Assembly (NCBI GenBank): GCA_963763305.1
Contig: CAVXNP010000001.1
Location: forward strand, 2,604,001 to 2,668,000
From: CAVXNP01 sp963763305
GTDB taxonomy: Bacteria > Pseudomonadota > Gammaproteobacteria > Xanthomonadales > Rhodanobacteraceae
Direction: 5' to 3'
DNA length: 64,000 bases
Each line of letters begins with the position of its first letter. The first letter of the stretch is position 1. Shown here piece after piece: positions 47,808-56,415 of the stretch. A program made the position numbers and the translations under genes. The notes beneath the pieces were generated by a model. It ran no database searches. It was not told the origin of the DNA and saw nothing but the letters and a program-made list of their open reading frames with translations.

Positions 47808-48917
47808 CTAGCAGGATGCATCCGAGCCCCACAGCGCCTCCATGCCCATCTCCAGCTGCAGGTCGTCGAGGCTCACCACCTCGGCGATGGCGTGCTCCGG
47901 AACGTCGCCGCGCCGCCGGATCGGCGCGCCGGTGCGCAACCCGTCCCGGGTGGTGATCGACGCCACCCTTGGCGACTGGCCATGCAGGCCGCGATGGGTC
48001 ACCACCGCCACGCTGCCGTTGCGCAGCCTTACTCCGGTGCCGGGCGGATAGACGCCCATCGTCTTGATGAATTGCGCGGCCATGCGCTCGTCCACCGCCA
48101 TGCCCTCGTTGAGATAAAGCCAGCGCAGCGCCACGGTCGGCAGCAGCGGTGGGCGGTAGTCCCGCCCCGAAACTCTCGCGCAATAGACATCGGTCAGCGA
48201 AAGCAGTCGCGTCGGCGTCGTGATCGCTTCGCCGCGGATGCCGGCCGGATAGCCGCTGCCGTCGGCGCGCTCGTGATGGTCGCGCACCATCGCCAGCCAG
48301 AGTGGATCGTCCACGCCCAGCGCGCGCAGCATGGTCACGCCCCGCTCGCAGTGGTTGCGTACGGCGCTGTGCTGCAGGTGATCCAGTGGCCCGTCGCGCG
48401 ATTGCAGCTGTTGCTGCAACTCCACCATGCCGATGTTCATGGTCAGGGCGGCAGCGACAAGCGCATCGAGCTCGTGCGGTTCGAGCTCCAGATTGGCGCC
48501 GGTAAGACAGCAGGCGATGGCCACGTTGACCGGGTGCCGTGCCGCATACGGCCCCTCGCGATGCATCAGGATCGAAGCCAGCGCCACCTCCGGGTTGTCC
48601 TTGCACGCATGCCGCAGCGTGGCGCCGACCTGCGCGACCTTGCCGGCGAAGTCGCCGGGAGGCACGCGGGTCAGTAGCGCGTTCAGGCGTGCGCGTGCAC
48701 TGAGGATGCGCGCCAGCGGGGAGCCGCGCGAAAGGTCCGGTGCGTCGTCGCTGGTGGTGTCGACCAGCATTCGGCCATGGGCGAGCTTCTCGATCTGCGC
48801 GTGGCTGCCTATCACCTGGCCGCGACGCAACAACAGGTTGCCGCGTTCGTCGAAGGCGTCGGCGGAAAGCCGCTGACCCAACTGGATGTCGCCCACCGGA
48901 ACGAGTCGCTTGGCCAT
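47808..48917 (-). CDS. Degenerate HD-GYP domain protein
   Basis: A 369-residue soluble protein related to HD-GYP cyclic-di-GMP phosphodiesterases. An N-terminal domain (LVPVGDIQLGQRLSADAFDE) resembles the DUF3391-like module common upstream of HD-GYP. In the catalytic part the expected HDIGK is replaced by TMNIGM, so the metal-binding HD pair is lost, while HHERADGSGYPAGIRG keeps the second half and the GYP. A C-terminal tail (GVRLRNGSVAVVTHRG) matches the usual beta-strand end. The protein may bind cyclic-di-GMP or act by contacts without hydrolysis. ATG at 48917 starts at the conserved MAKRLVPVGD. Confidence 0.8.
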   Translation of the reverse strand: MAKRLVPVGDIQLGQRLSADAFDERGNLLLRRGQVIGSHAQIEKLAHGRMLVDTTSDDAPDLSRGSPLARILSARARLNALLTRVPPGDFAGKVAQVGATLRHACKDNPEVALASILMHREGPYAARHPVNVAIACCLTGANLELEPHELDALVAAALTMNIGMVELQQQLQSRDGPLDHLQHSAVRNHCERGVTMLRALGVDDPLWLAMVRDHHERADGSGYPAGIRGEAITTPTRLLSLTDVYCARVSGRDYRPPLLPTVALRWLYLNEGMAVDERMAAQFIKTMGVYPPGTGVRLRNGSVAVVTHRGLHGQSPRVASITTRDGLRTGAPIRRRGDVPEHAIAEVVSLDDLQLEMGMEALWGSDASC

Positions 48918-49227
48918 GCCCCTCTCCCCGCCGCTGGCAGCATCCGTCTGTCCGGCAGCGGGTGCGGACGGAGCCAGCGAAGCTCGGCCCGGCCGCAGCT
49001 CCTGATCGCCGGGTGCCCCCGCACGCCGGTCGCACAGGCGGCTAGGCCTGCCATCGCAGTATCGGCCGCGGCGCAAAAAGCTTTAGCCGTCGGCAGGGGC
49101 AGCGCGCATGGCGACGTTCTTGCCGTGCCCCGGGCATCTTGCTCATCTGGCTGCGTATACTTTGCCCTCGCTTGCCGTCCGGCCTGGCTGGACGAGCAGA
49201 AGTTTCAACGCCAGCAGCGAGCCCTTC

Positions 49228-50047
49228 ATGCCTGCCATCGACACCCTCATCAACGACGCCTTCGATCGGCGCGATACGCTCACCGCGGAGCAGGCCGACA
49301 CGCTGCGCCCGGCCCTTGAAGAGGTGCTGGCGGAACTGGAGGCGGGGCGGCAACGGGTCGCCGAGCCCGATGGCCGGGGCGGCTGGAAGGTCAACCAGTG
49401 GATCAAGAAGGCGGTACTGCTGTACTTCCGCCTGCATGGCAACCAGGTGGTGGACGGCGGTCCGGCGCAGGCCTTCGACAAGGTGCCGTTGCGGTTTGGC
49501 CATGGCCGCGCCGGGGAGCTGGAAGGCCTTGGCGCGCGCGTGGTCCCCGGTGCGCTGGTGCGGCGCGGCGCGCACATCGCCCGGGACGCGGTACTGATGC
49601 CCAGCTACGTCAATATCGGCGCCTACGTGGGCGCGGGCAGCATGGTCGATACCTGGGCCACGGTCGGCTCGTGCGCGCAGATCGGCGCGCGCGTGCATCT
49701 GTCCGGGGGCGTCGGCATCGGCGGCGTACTGGAGCCGCTGCAGGCCAATCCGACCATCATCGAGGACGACTGCTTCATCGGCGCGCGCTCGGAGGTGGTC
49801 GAGGGCGTGGTGGTGGAGCGCGGCAGCGTGATCGGCATGGGCGTGTTCCTGGGCCAGACCACGCGCATCTACGACCGCGCCACCGGCGAGATCAGCTACG
49901 GCCGCGTGCCGGCCGGCAGCGTGGTGGTGGCCGGCAGCCTGCCGGCCAGCGGACGGAAGCCACAGCCTGTACGCGGCGATCATCGTCAAGCAGGTGGATG
50001 AGAAGACCCGCGCCAAGACCGGCATCAATGAATTGCTGAGGGCGTAG
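49228..50047 (+). CDS. dapD: Tetrahydrodipicolinate N-succinyltransferase DapD, frameshifted in this sequence
   Basis: Succinylates tetrahydrodipicolinate in the succinylase route to DAP and lysine; DapE is encoded 1.6 kb downstream. The N-terminal helical part (IDTLINDAFDRRDTL) and hexapeptide repeats (VLMPSYVNIGAYVGAGSMVD, GVGIGGVLEP, EDDCFIGARSEVVEGV) are conserved. An extra G near 49955 (in LPASDGSHSLYAAIIVKQVD) moves the last 30 codons out of frame; without it the protein is 272 residues and ends TGINELLRA. DapD is essential for growth without DAP, so this is almost surely sequence error. A -10 like TATACT lies at 49156-49161. Confidence 0.93.
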
Positions 50048-50049
50048 GG

Positions 50050-50166
50050 GATAGGGCAGGGGCGAGGGATGAGGGGTGAGTAGCGAGGGCGCAAGTCCGA
50101 ATGCTCCTGGCACCCCGCACCGCTGCTTCCCTCGCTCCTCGCCCCTCGCCCCTCGCCCCTCTCAAC
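50050..50166. repeat. Short-unit C/G-skewed repeat between dapD and the arsC-like gene
   Basis: GAGGGATGAGGGGTGAGTAG near 50063 and, after about 50 nt, CTCGCTCCTCGCCCCTCG with three CTCGCCCCT-like copies up to 50160. The two halves are roughly inverse complements and could pair. Similar GCGAGGGG arrays are seen between genes of related genomes (from memory). Not coding. Confidence 0.55.
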
Positions 50167-50176
50167 AGGACCCGCC

Positions 50177-50546
50177 ATGCCCGAACATCGCCACCCTCTA
50201 CGGCCTGCCCAGCTGCGACACCTGCCGAAAGGCGCGCAAGTGGCTGGACCGCTTCGGGATCCCGTACGCATTCGTCGACTACCGCGCAGATCCGGTGCCG
50301 GCGGCCACGCTGAAGGCGTGGGCGCAGCAACTGGGCGGCTGGGAGAAGCTGGTCAACAAGGCCGGCACCACCTGGCGCAACCTGCTGCCGCAGCGCAAGA
50401 ACCCGGGCAGCGATCCGGAGTGGACACTGCTGATCAAGGAGTACCCCGCGCTGGTGCGGCGGCCGGTGGTGGTGCTACCGGACGGTCGGTCAGCGTGGGC
50501 TTCAGCGACAACTGTACAAGCACCGTTTGTTCCCGGCGACCGCTGA
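50177..50546 (+). CDS. ArsC/Spx-family thioredoxin-fold protein (YffB-like), frameshifted in this sequence
   Basis: Small protein of the arsenate-reductase-like/YffB family, about 120 residues after repair. Redox Cys pair in LYGLPSCDTCRKARKWLDRF, then GIPYAFVDYRADPVP, WEKLVNKAGTTWRNL and VRRPVVVLPDG, ending in SVSVGFSDN...LYKHRF. An extra G sits just after MP (near 50183) and two or three further indels fall between 50485 and 50530. True arsenate reduction is not implied; most YffB proteins are of unknown role. CAGGA precedes the ATG. It lies between dapD and dapE as in many proteobacteria. Confidence 0.8.
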
Positions 50547-50547
50547 C

Positions 50548-51611
50548 ATGGGCAGTCACCGGGCCCGCCGTTTCCTCAGCGACCTGCGCATCGAGCGCGA
50601 CAACGCCGCGCTGTACAGCCGGCCTGGCCGAGCTGGCCACCAGTGCGCGACTGAGCCGCGCCTATCGCCGCATCGCCGCGGTCGAGCAGGCCAACGCCGA
50701 CTTCTGGGAAGCACGCCTGCGCGAGCTGGGGCTGGAGGTGCCGCCTGCGCGGATCGGCATGCGCGTGCACGTGCTGCTGCTGGTTCGCGCGCCGCTTCGG
50801 TACCGAATTCGTGATGCCCACGGTGGTTCGCGCATGACCACGCCGATCACCACGCCACGCCGGTGGACCGCGGTCGGCCATCGCGACCATTTCGCCGGTC
50901 TGCACCCGCAGGCCGACGCCGGCGGCCATCGCACCCAGAGCGGCAACACGCTGCGTGCGGCGGTGCTGGGCGCCAACGACGGCCTGGTCTCCAACATCAG
51001 CCTGGTGATGGGCATGGCCGGCGCCACCACCGGCGACCGTGCGGTGCTGCTGGCCGGCCTGGCAGGGCTGGTCGCCGGCGCCTGCTCGATGGCGCTGGGC
51101 GAATGGCTGTCGGTGAACAGCTCGCGCGAGTTCTACCAGGCGCAGATCACCGAGCGCGCCGAGCGTCTGGCGGTGTCGCCGGAGGACGGCCGCCACCATA
51201 TCGCCGCAATCTACCGCGACAAGGGGCTGGAGCCGGCCGCCGCCGAGGCGATGGCCGGGCACCTGATCGAGACGCCGCGGGCGGCGCTGGACCTGCTGGT
51301 GCGCGAGGACCTGGGCGTGGATCCGGGAGAGCTGGGCGGCTCGGCCTGGGGCGCGGCGATCTCCTCGTTCTGCCTGTTCGCCTGTGGCGCGTTCTTCCCG
51401 GTGGCGCCTTACCTGTTCCTGGGCGGCAGCACCGCGCTGGTCGGCAGCATGTTGAGCACCGGCCTGGGGCTGGCGCTGATCGGCGTCGGGCACGTCGCTG
51501 TTCACCGGTCGCAGCATGCTGTTCTCGGTGGCACGGCAATTGGCGATCACCGCCGCGGCCGCCGCGGTCACCTTCGGTGTGGGGCATCTGCTGGGTGTGG
51601 CGATCGCCTGA
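50548..51611 (+). CDS. VIT1/CCC1-family Fe/Mn transporter with N-terminal ferritin-like domain, frameshifted
   Basis: Membrane protein joining a ferritin-like helical domain (RRFLSDLRIERDNAALYSR, AELATSARLSRAYRRIAAVE with conserved Glu) to a VIT1/CCC1 transporter (TLRAAVLGANDGLVSNISLV, ACSMALGEWLSVNSSREFYQ, AWGAAISSFCLFACGAFFPV). The end continues in another frame as TSLFTGRSMLFSVARQLAIT and stops at 51611. Indels near 50624 (+C), about 50770-50880 and 51497 (+G) break it. Family members move iron or manganese across membranes. The ATG lies 1 nt after the stop of the arsC-like gene. Exact length is uncertain because of the indels. Confidence 0.8.
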
Positions 51612-51684
51612 TCCGGCCAGCGGCGCCATCGCCGGCGCTGCGGCGCTTGTTATGCTGCCCCTTCCGCCACTTGCCTGACCGCCC

Positions 51685-52839
51685 ATGTCCGACGTGCTCG
51701 AGCTTGCCCGTGACCTGATCCGACGCCGCTCGGTGACGCCCGACGACAGCGGCTGCCAGGAGCTGATCGCCGGACGGCTTGCGCGCGCGGGCTTCACCGT
51801 CGAGCACCTGCGTCATGGGGCAGTGGACAACCTCTGGGTGACCCACGCCGGCAGCCCGGCAGCCAGCGGACCCACCCTGGCCTTTCTCGGCCACACCGAC
51901 GTGGTGCCAAGTGGTCCGGAGGCGGACTGGCGTTTCCCGCCGTTCGAGGCGACTGTCGCCGATGGCCGTCTCTACGGCCGCGGCGCGGCGGACATGAAAG
52001 GCTCGGTGGCGGCGATGGTGGTGGCGCTGGAGCGCTTTGTCGCATCGCACCCGGCGCATGCCGGGCGGGTGGCCCTGCTGCTGACCAGCGATGAAGAGGG
52101 CCCGACCAATCTGGACGGCGTGCGTCGCGTGGCCGAACAGTTTCGCGAACGCGGTGAACGTATCGACTGGTGCGTGGTGGGCGAGCCGTCCTCGCGGCAG
52201 CGACTGGGCGACCTGATCCGGGTCGGCCGGCGTGGCTCGCTGTCGGCCACGCTGACCGTGCGCGGCGTGCAGGGGCACGTGGCCTATCCGGAGCAGGCGC
52301 GCAACCCGGTGCACGACCTCGCGCCGGCCCTGGCCGAGCTGGTCGGCACTTCCTGGGACGCCGGTAACGCCGACTTCCCGCCCACCTCGTTCCAGGTATC
52401 CAACATCAGTGCCGGCACCGGTGCCACCAACGTCATCCCCGGCTCACTCACGGCGTTGATGAATTTTCGTTTCAGCACCGCCAGTCGCGCGAACGAGCTG
52501 TGCGATCGCACCGAGGCGATTCTGCGCCGGCACGGCGTGGATTTCGCGGTCGAGTGGAATCTCTCCGGCGAGCCGTTCCTGAGCCCGGCTGACGGCCGGT
52601 TGCGAAAGACGGTGGTCGCGGTCTGCCGCGAACTGTGCGGCATGGAACCGGAGCAGAGTACTGGCGGCGGCACTTCCGACGGGCGCTTCATTGCGCCGCT
52701 CGGGGCCGAGGTGGTCGAGCTGGGGCCGGTGAACGCCACCATCCACAAGGTCGACGAGTGTGTCGAGGTCGACGCGGTGCAGCGCCTGCCGGCCTTGTAC
52801 CTGGCGATCTGCGAGCGGCTGCTCACGCGAAGCTGCTGA
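51685..52839 (+). CDS. dapE: Succinyl-diaminopimelate desuccinylase DapE
   Basis: M20 zinc metallohydrolase making LL-DAP. 384 residues; metal-binding FLGHTDVVPSG, GRGAADMKGSVAAM, the catalytic LTSDEEGP, and the dimerisation-domain GRRGSLSATLTVRGVQGHVA; C-terminal STGGGTSDGRF and the last ligand His in ELGPVNATIHKVDECV. Works with DapD 1.6 kb upstream. Frame intact. Confidence 0.97.
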   Translation: MSDVLELARDLIRRRSVTPDDSGCQELIAGRLARAGFTVEHLRHGAVDNLWVTHAGSPAASGPTLAFLGHTDVVPSGPEADWRFPPFEATVADGRLYGRGAADMKGSVAAMVVALERFVASHPAHAGRVALLLTSDEEGPTNLDGVRRVAEQFRERGERIDWCVVGEPSSRQRLGDLIRVGRRGSLSATLTVRGVQGHVAYPEQARNPVHDLAPALAELVGTSWDAGNADFPPTSFQVSNISAGTGATNVIPGSLTALMNFRFSTASRANELCDRTEAILRRHGVDFAVEWNLSGEPFLSPADGRLRKTVVAVCRELCGMEPEQSTGGGTSDGRFIAPLGAEVVELGPVNATIHKVDECVEVDAVQRLPALYLAICERLLTRSC

Positions 52840-53107
52840 GGTCTTGCTGCTGCCGTCACGCGGGGGTTCGCTACTGTGGTGGTGTTGTTCCGCAGGCAGG
52901 CCGCTACTGCCAGGAGATTGCAGATGCCGCCCCGGCGACAAGCCCCAGCCACCGTCCCACCGATGCGTCCGCACCGCTCCGGCCCGCGCCCTGGCTTTGG
53001 CGCAGCCCAACCGTTGCGGTGACCGCCGTGGTTGTCGCCTCAGCACCGTGCCGCCGGGCTGGGCGCACGGTCGCGCCGCGGCAGCGCGCGGGCGAAGGGA
53101 GCGACCA

Positions 53108-56071
53108 ATGAAGGGGCTGGCCGCGTCCGAGCCGACCCCGAACGGCGGCGAAGCGATGGCTGCGCTGGCGGCACGACGCGACTGGTCGCAGACGCCGCTG
53201 GGGTCGCGCGACGGTTGGCCGACGGCTTTGCGCATGGCGGTGGACCTGGCGCTGGCCTCGCGCCAACCGATGCAGGTGGCGTGGGGACCGCAGCTGACCA
53301 CGCTGTACAACGACGCCTTCGTCCCGATCTACGGGAGCAAGCACCCGGATGCCCTGGGCAAGCCGTTCGTCGAGCTGTGGGAGGAAGCCTGGGAGACCAT
53401 CGGGCCGCTGGTGCAGGCGGTGCTGCAGGGCCGCTCGCAGTGGGCGGAGGAGATGGTGCTGCCGTTGCGCGGGCGGGGTGAACGCGTGTGGAGCTGGCTC
53501 GGCCTTTCGCTGACGCCGCTACGCGACGGGCGTGGCAGCGTGGTCGGGTTCTTCTGCGTTGCGGTCGAGACCACCGGCAAGCGTCTTCTGCAGCGGGAGA
53601 TCACGGTCGCCAGCGAGCGGTTGCAGGGGCTTTTCGGGCAGGCGCCCGGCTTTGTCGCCATCCTGCGTGGCCCCGAGCATGTGTTCGAGTTCGTCAACCA
53701 GGCGTATGAACGACTGGTGGGCGAGCGCCATGTGCTCGGCCGGCCGGTGCGCGACGCCGTCCCCGAGCTCACCGGCCAGGGCTTTACCGAATTGCTCGAC
53801 CGCGTCTACCGCAGTGGTCAGCGCCACGCCGCCTCGCACGTGGAGGTGCGCCTGCATGATGCGGCCGGGCAGGCCAACCAGCATTACCTGGATTTCGTCT
53901 GCGCGCCCACCCTCAATGATCAGGGCGAGGTGACCGGTTTGTTCGTGCAGGGGCACGATGTCACCGAGACGGTACTGGCACAGCAGGTGGTCGATGCCGA
54001 CGCCCGGCGCCAGGCATTCCTGCTCGAGCTTGCCGAGCGCCTGCGCGAGTCGGTCGATGTGGCCGACCTGTCGTTCGCCGCCGGTGACGTGCTGGGGCGC
54101 GCGTTGGGCCTGAGCCGGGCCGGCTACGGCTCGGTCGATCCGGGTGCCGAGACGGTAACGGTGGCGCGCGCCTGGACCGCGGTGGGCGTGACCAGCGTCG
54201 AAGGCACGCTGCATTTTCGGCAGTACGGCAGTTTCATCGACGACCTCAAGCAGGGCCGCACGGTGGTGGTCGCCGACGCCAGGGCCGACCCGCGGACGGT
54301 GGCGGGCATCGATCGCCTGACCGCACTGAAGGCGATCTCCATGGTCAACGTGCCGATCATCGAGCAGGGCAACTTCGTGGCGCTGCTTTATGCCAACGAC
54401 GCCAGGCCGCGACTGTGGACGTCCGAAGAGCTCGGTTTCATCCGCGAGGTGGGCGAGCGCACCCGCGCCGTGCTCGAGCGCCGCCGGGCGGAGCGGGAAT
54501 TGCGCGCGTTGGCGCAATCGCTGGAACGCCAGGTGGAAGAACGCACCGCCGAGCGCGACCGTGTCTGGGCCAACTCGCGCGACCTGCTCGCGGTGGTCGG
54601 GCACGACGGCGTGTTCCGCCGGGTGAACCCCGCCTGGCGCAGCATCCTCGGCCATGATCCGGAGCGGGTGGCCGGCAGTCACTTCATCGACTACGTCTGG
54701 CCCGGGGACGTGGAGCGCACCCGGCGCGCGCTGCACCAGGGCATCCGGTGCGACCTGACCGGCTTCGAGAACCGCTATTGCACGCGGGACGGCGAAGCGC
54801 GCTGGATCTCCTGGCACACCTCCGCCGAGGGTGATCTGGTGTACGCCTACGGCCGCGATGTCACCGCCGAGAAGGCGCAGGCCGAGGCCCTGCGCCAGGC
54901 CCAGGAACTGCTGCTGCAGGCGCAGAAGATGGAGGCCGTGGGCCAGCTCACCGGCGGCATCGCGCACGATTTCAACAATCTGCTGGTGGGCATCATTGGC
55001 GGTCTGGACATGCTCGAGACGCGACTGGCACAGGGCCGCACCGGCGAACTGGGGCGATACCTCGATGCGGTGCGCGGCGCCGGTCAGCGCGCGGCGTCGT
55101 TGACCCACCGCCTGCTCGCGTTCTCGCGAAGGCAGACGCTCGACCCGCGGCCGGTGGACCTCAACCGGCTTGTGTCGGGGTTGGAAGAGCTGCTACGGCG
55201 CACGGTTGGCCCGGAGATCCAGGTCGAGGTGGTGTGTGCGGCCGACTTGTGGACCACACGGGCCGACCCGCACCAGTTGGAGAATGCGCTGCTCAACCTG
55301 TGCATCAACGCGCGCGATGCGATGCCCGAGGGCGGGCGGGTCAGGGTCGAAACCTGCAACCGCGAGTTGGATCGGGAGGCCGCTGGCGGGCGCGGCATGC
55401 CACCGGGGGCGTACGTGGCGATGTGCGTGAGCGACACGGGCACAGGCATGAGCCAGGACACCATCGCCCGCGCCTTCGATCCGTTCTTCACCACCAAGCC
55501 GCTGGGTAGCGGGACCGGCCTGGGCCTGTCGATGATCTACGGTTTCGCCAAGCAATCGGGCGGGCAGGTGCGGATCCATTCGGTCGAAGGCCAGGGCACC
55601 ACCGTGTGCCTGTACCTGCCGCGTCACCGCGGTGCGCTGCCGGCCGCCCCCCCGGTCCAGGCGGCACCGGCCCCTGTCGGGGCGCGGTCGGGAGAAACCA
55701 TCGTGCTGGTCGACGACGAACCCACCGTGCGCATGCTGGCTACCGAGGCGCTGGAGGATCGCGGCTACCGGATCATCGCCGCCTCCAGCGGCGCCGAGGC
55801 GCTTGGCGTGCTGCATTCGGACGCGCACGTCGACCTGCTGGTGTCGGACGTGGGCCTGCCCGGCGGCATCAACGGCCGCCAGCTGGCCGACGCAGCGCGG
55901 CTCGTGCGTCCCGGCCTGAAGGTCCTGTTCATCACCGGCTACGCCCAGGCAGGCATGGCAGCCGACGGCGATCTGGAACCGGGCATGCAGGTGTTGACCA
56001 AACCGTTCCCGATCCAGGAGCTGGCCACCCGCGTCGATCAGGTGATCGATGGCTCACCGCACCCCGGTTGA
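53108..56071 (+). CDS. Soluble PAS/GAF hybrid histidine kinase with C-terminal receiver
   Basis: 987 residues. An N-terminal PAS-like domain (PMQVAWGPQLTTLYNDAFVP) is followed by a second PAS (about 165-295), a GAF domain (about 305-455), a coiled coil (ERELRALAQSLERQVEERTA), a third PAS (485-590), HisKA with phospho-His 620 in GQLTGGIAHDFNNLL, HATPase (INARDAMPEGG, SDTGTGM, GSGTGLGLSM) and a receiver (VLVDDEPTVRM, LLVSDVGLPGG, FITGYAQAG). No membrane helix. ATG at 53108 has AAGGGAG upstream; the open frame before it is non-coding. The transmitter-receiver half is close to the kinase next to pyrH, so the two look like paralogues. No partner regulator adjoins it. Confidence 0.9.
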   Translation: MKGLAASEPTPNGGEAMAALAARRDWSQTPLGSRDGWPTALRMAVDLALASRQPMQVAWGPQLTTLYNDAFVPIYGSKHPDALGKPFVELWEEAWETIGPLVQAVLQGRSQWAEEMVLPLRGRGERVWSWLGLSLTPLRDGRGSVVGFFCVAVETTGKRLLQREITVASERLQGLFGQAPGFVAILRGPEHVFEFVNQAYERLVGERHVLGRPVRDAVPELTGQGFTELLDRVYRSGQRHAASHVEVRLHDAAGQANQHYLDFVCAPTLNDQGEVTGLFVQGHDVTETVLAQQVVDADARRQAFLLELAERLRESVDVADLSFAAGDVLGRALGLSRAGYGSVDPGAETVTVARAWTAVGVTSVEGTLHFRQYGSFIDDLKQGRTVVVADARADPRTVAGIDRLTALKAISMVNVPIIEQGNFVALLYANDARPRLWTSEELGFIREVGERTRAVLERRRAERELRALAQSLERQVEERTAERDRVWANSRDLLAVVGHDGVFRRVNPAWRSILGHDPERVAGSHFIDYVWPGDVERTRRALHQGIRCDLTGFENRYCTRDGEARWISWHTSAEGDLVYAYGRDVTAEKAQAEALRQAQELLLQAQKMEAVGQLTGGIAHDFNNLLVGIIGGLDMLETRLAQGRTGELGRYLDAVRGAGQRAASLTHRLLAFSRRQTLDPRPVDLNRLVSGLEELLRRTVGPEIQVEVVCAADLWTTRADPHQLENALLNLCINARDAMPEGGRVRVETCNRELDREAAGGRGMPPGAYVAMCVSDTGTGMSQDTIARAFDPFFTTKPLGSGTGLGLSMIYGFAKQSGGQVRIHSVEGQGTTVCLYLPRHRGALPAAPPVQAAPAPVGARSGETIVLVDDEPTVRMLATEALEDRGYRIIAASSGAEALGVLHSDAHVDLLVSDVGLPGGINGRQLADAARLVRPGLKVLFITGYAQAGMAADGDLEPGMQVLTKPFPIQELATRVDQVIDGSPHPG

Positions 56072-56415
56072 GTGCCACTCGGGGAGCGCGGGCAGCAGCC
56101 GGCCGGCCCTAGAGGTTTGACCGCTCGTGCGCTCAAGCTGGCCCCCGGCCGGGCCGCAGACGCTCTTCGGTGCGCTGGATCCGGCGAGTCCTGCTGCGAG
56201 GATGCCGCTCTCTGGGCGACCTCCCGATCTTTCGGTATGGAGGCAGGCAGTCGTTCTCACGATCGAGCCGTGCCACATGCGGACGGCTCGTCCGGCCACG
56301 TCCGGGCAGGAGGGAAACGTGACCCGGGCGCGGACAGGGCGGGCGCGGCAGGCCCCGTCGCCCGCAACAGATCGACAGCAGAGAACCCCGGCAGAAGAGC
56401 GCAAGCGGCCCCGGC
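56072..56415. other. Gene-free stretch between convergent kinase and acylase genes
   Basis: 344 nt. Open frames crossing it on both strands lack ribosome sites and family features. No terminator hairpin with U-run is obvious. Confidence 0.4.

Noticed and set aside
50177..50546. Arsenic resistance cluster with the ArsB-like gene at 3.1 kb
   Set aside because: 47 kb apart, no arsR; the arsC-like gene belongs to the YffB group and sits with dapD/dapE.
52760..53107. In-frame upstream extension of the second hybrid kinase
   Set aside because: Overlaps dapE, low-complexity and without family features; ATG at 53108 has a good ribosome site.
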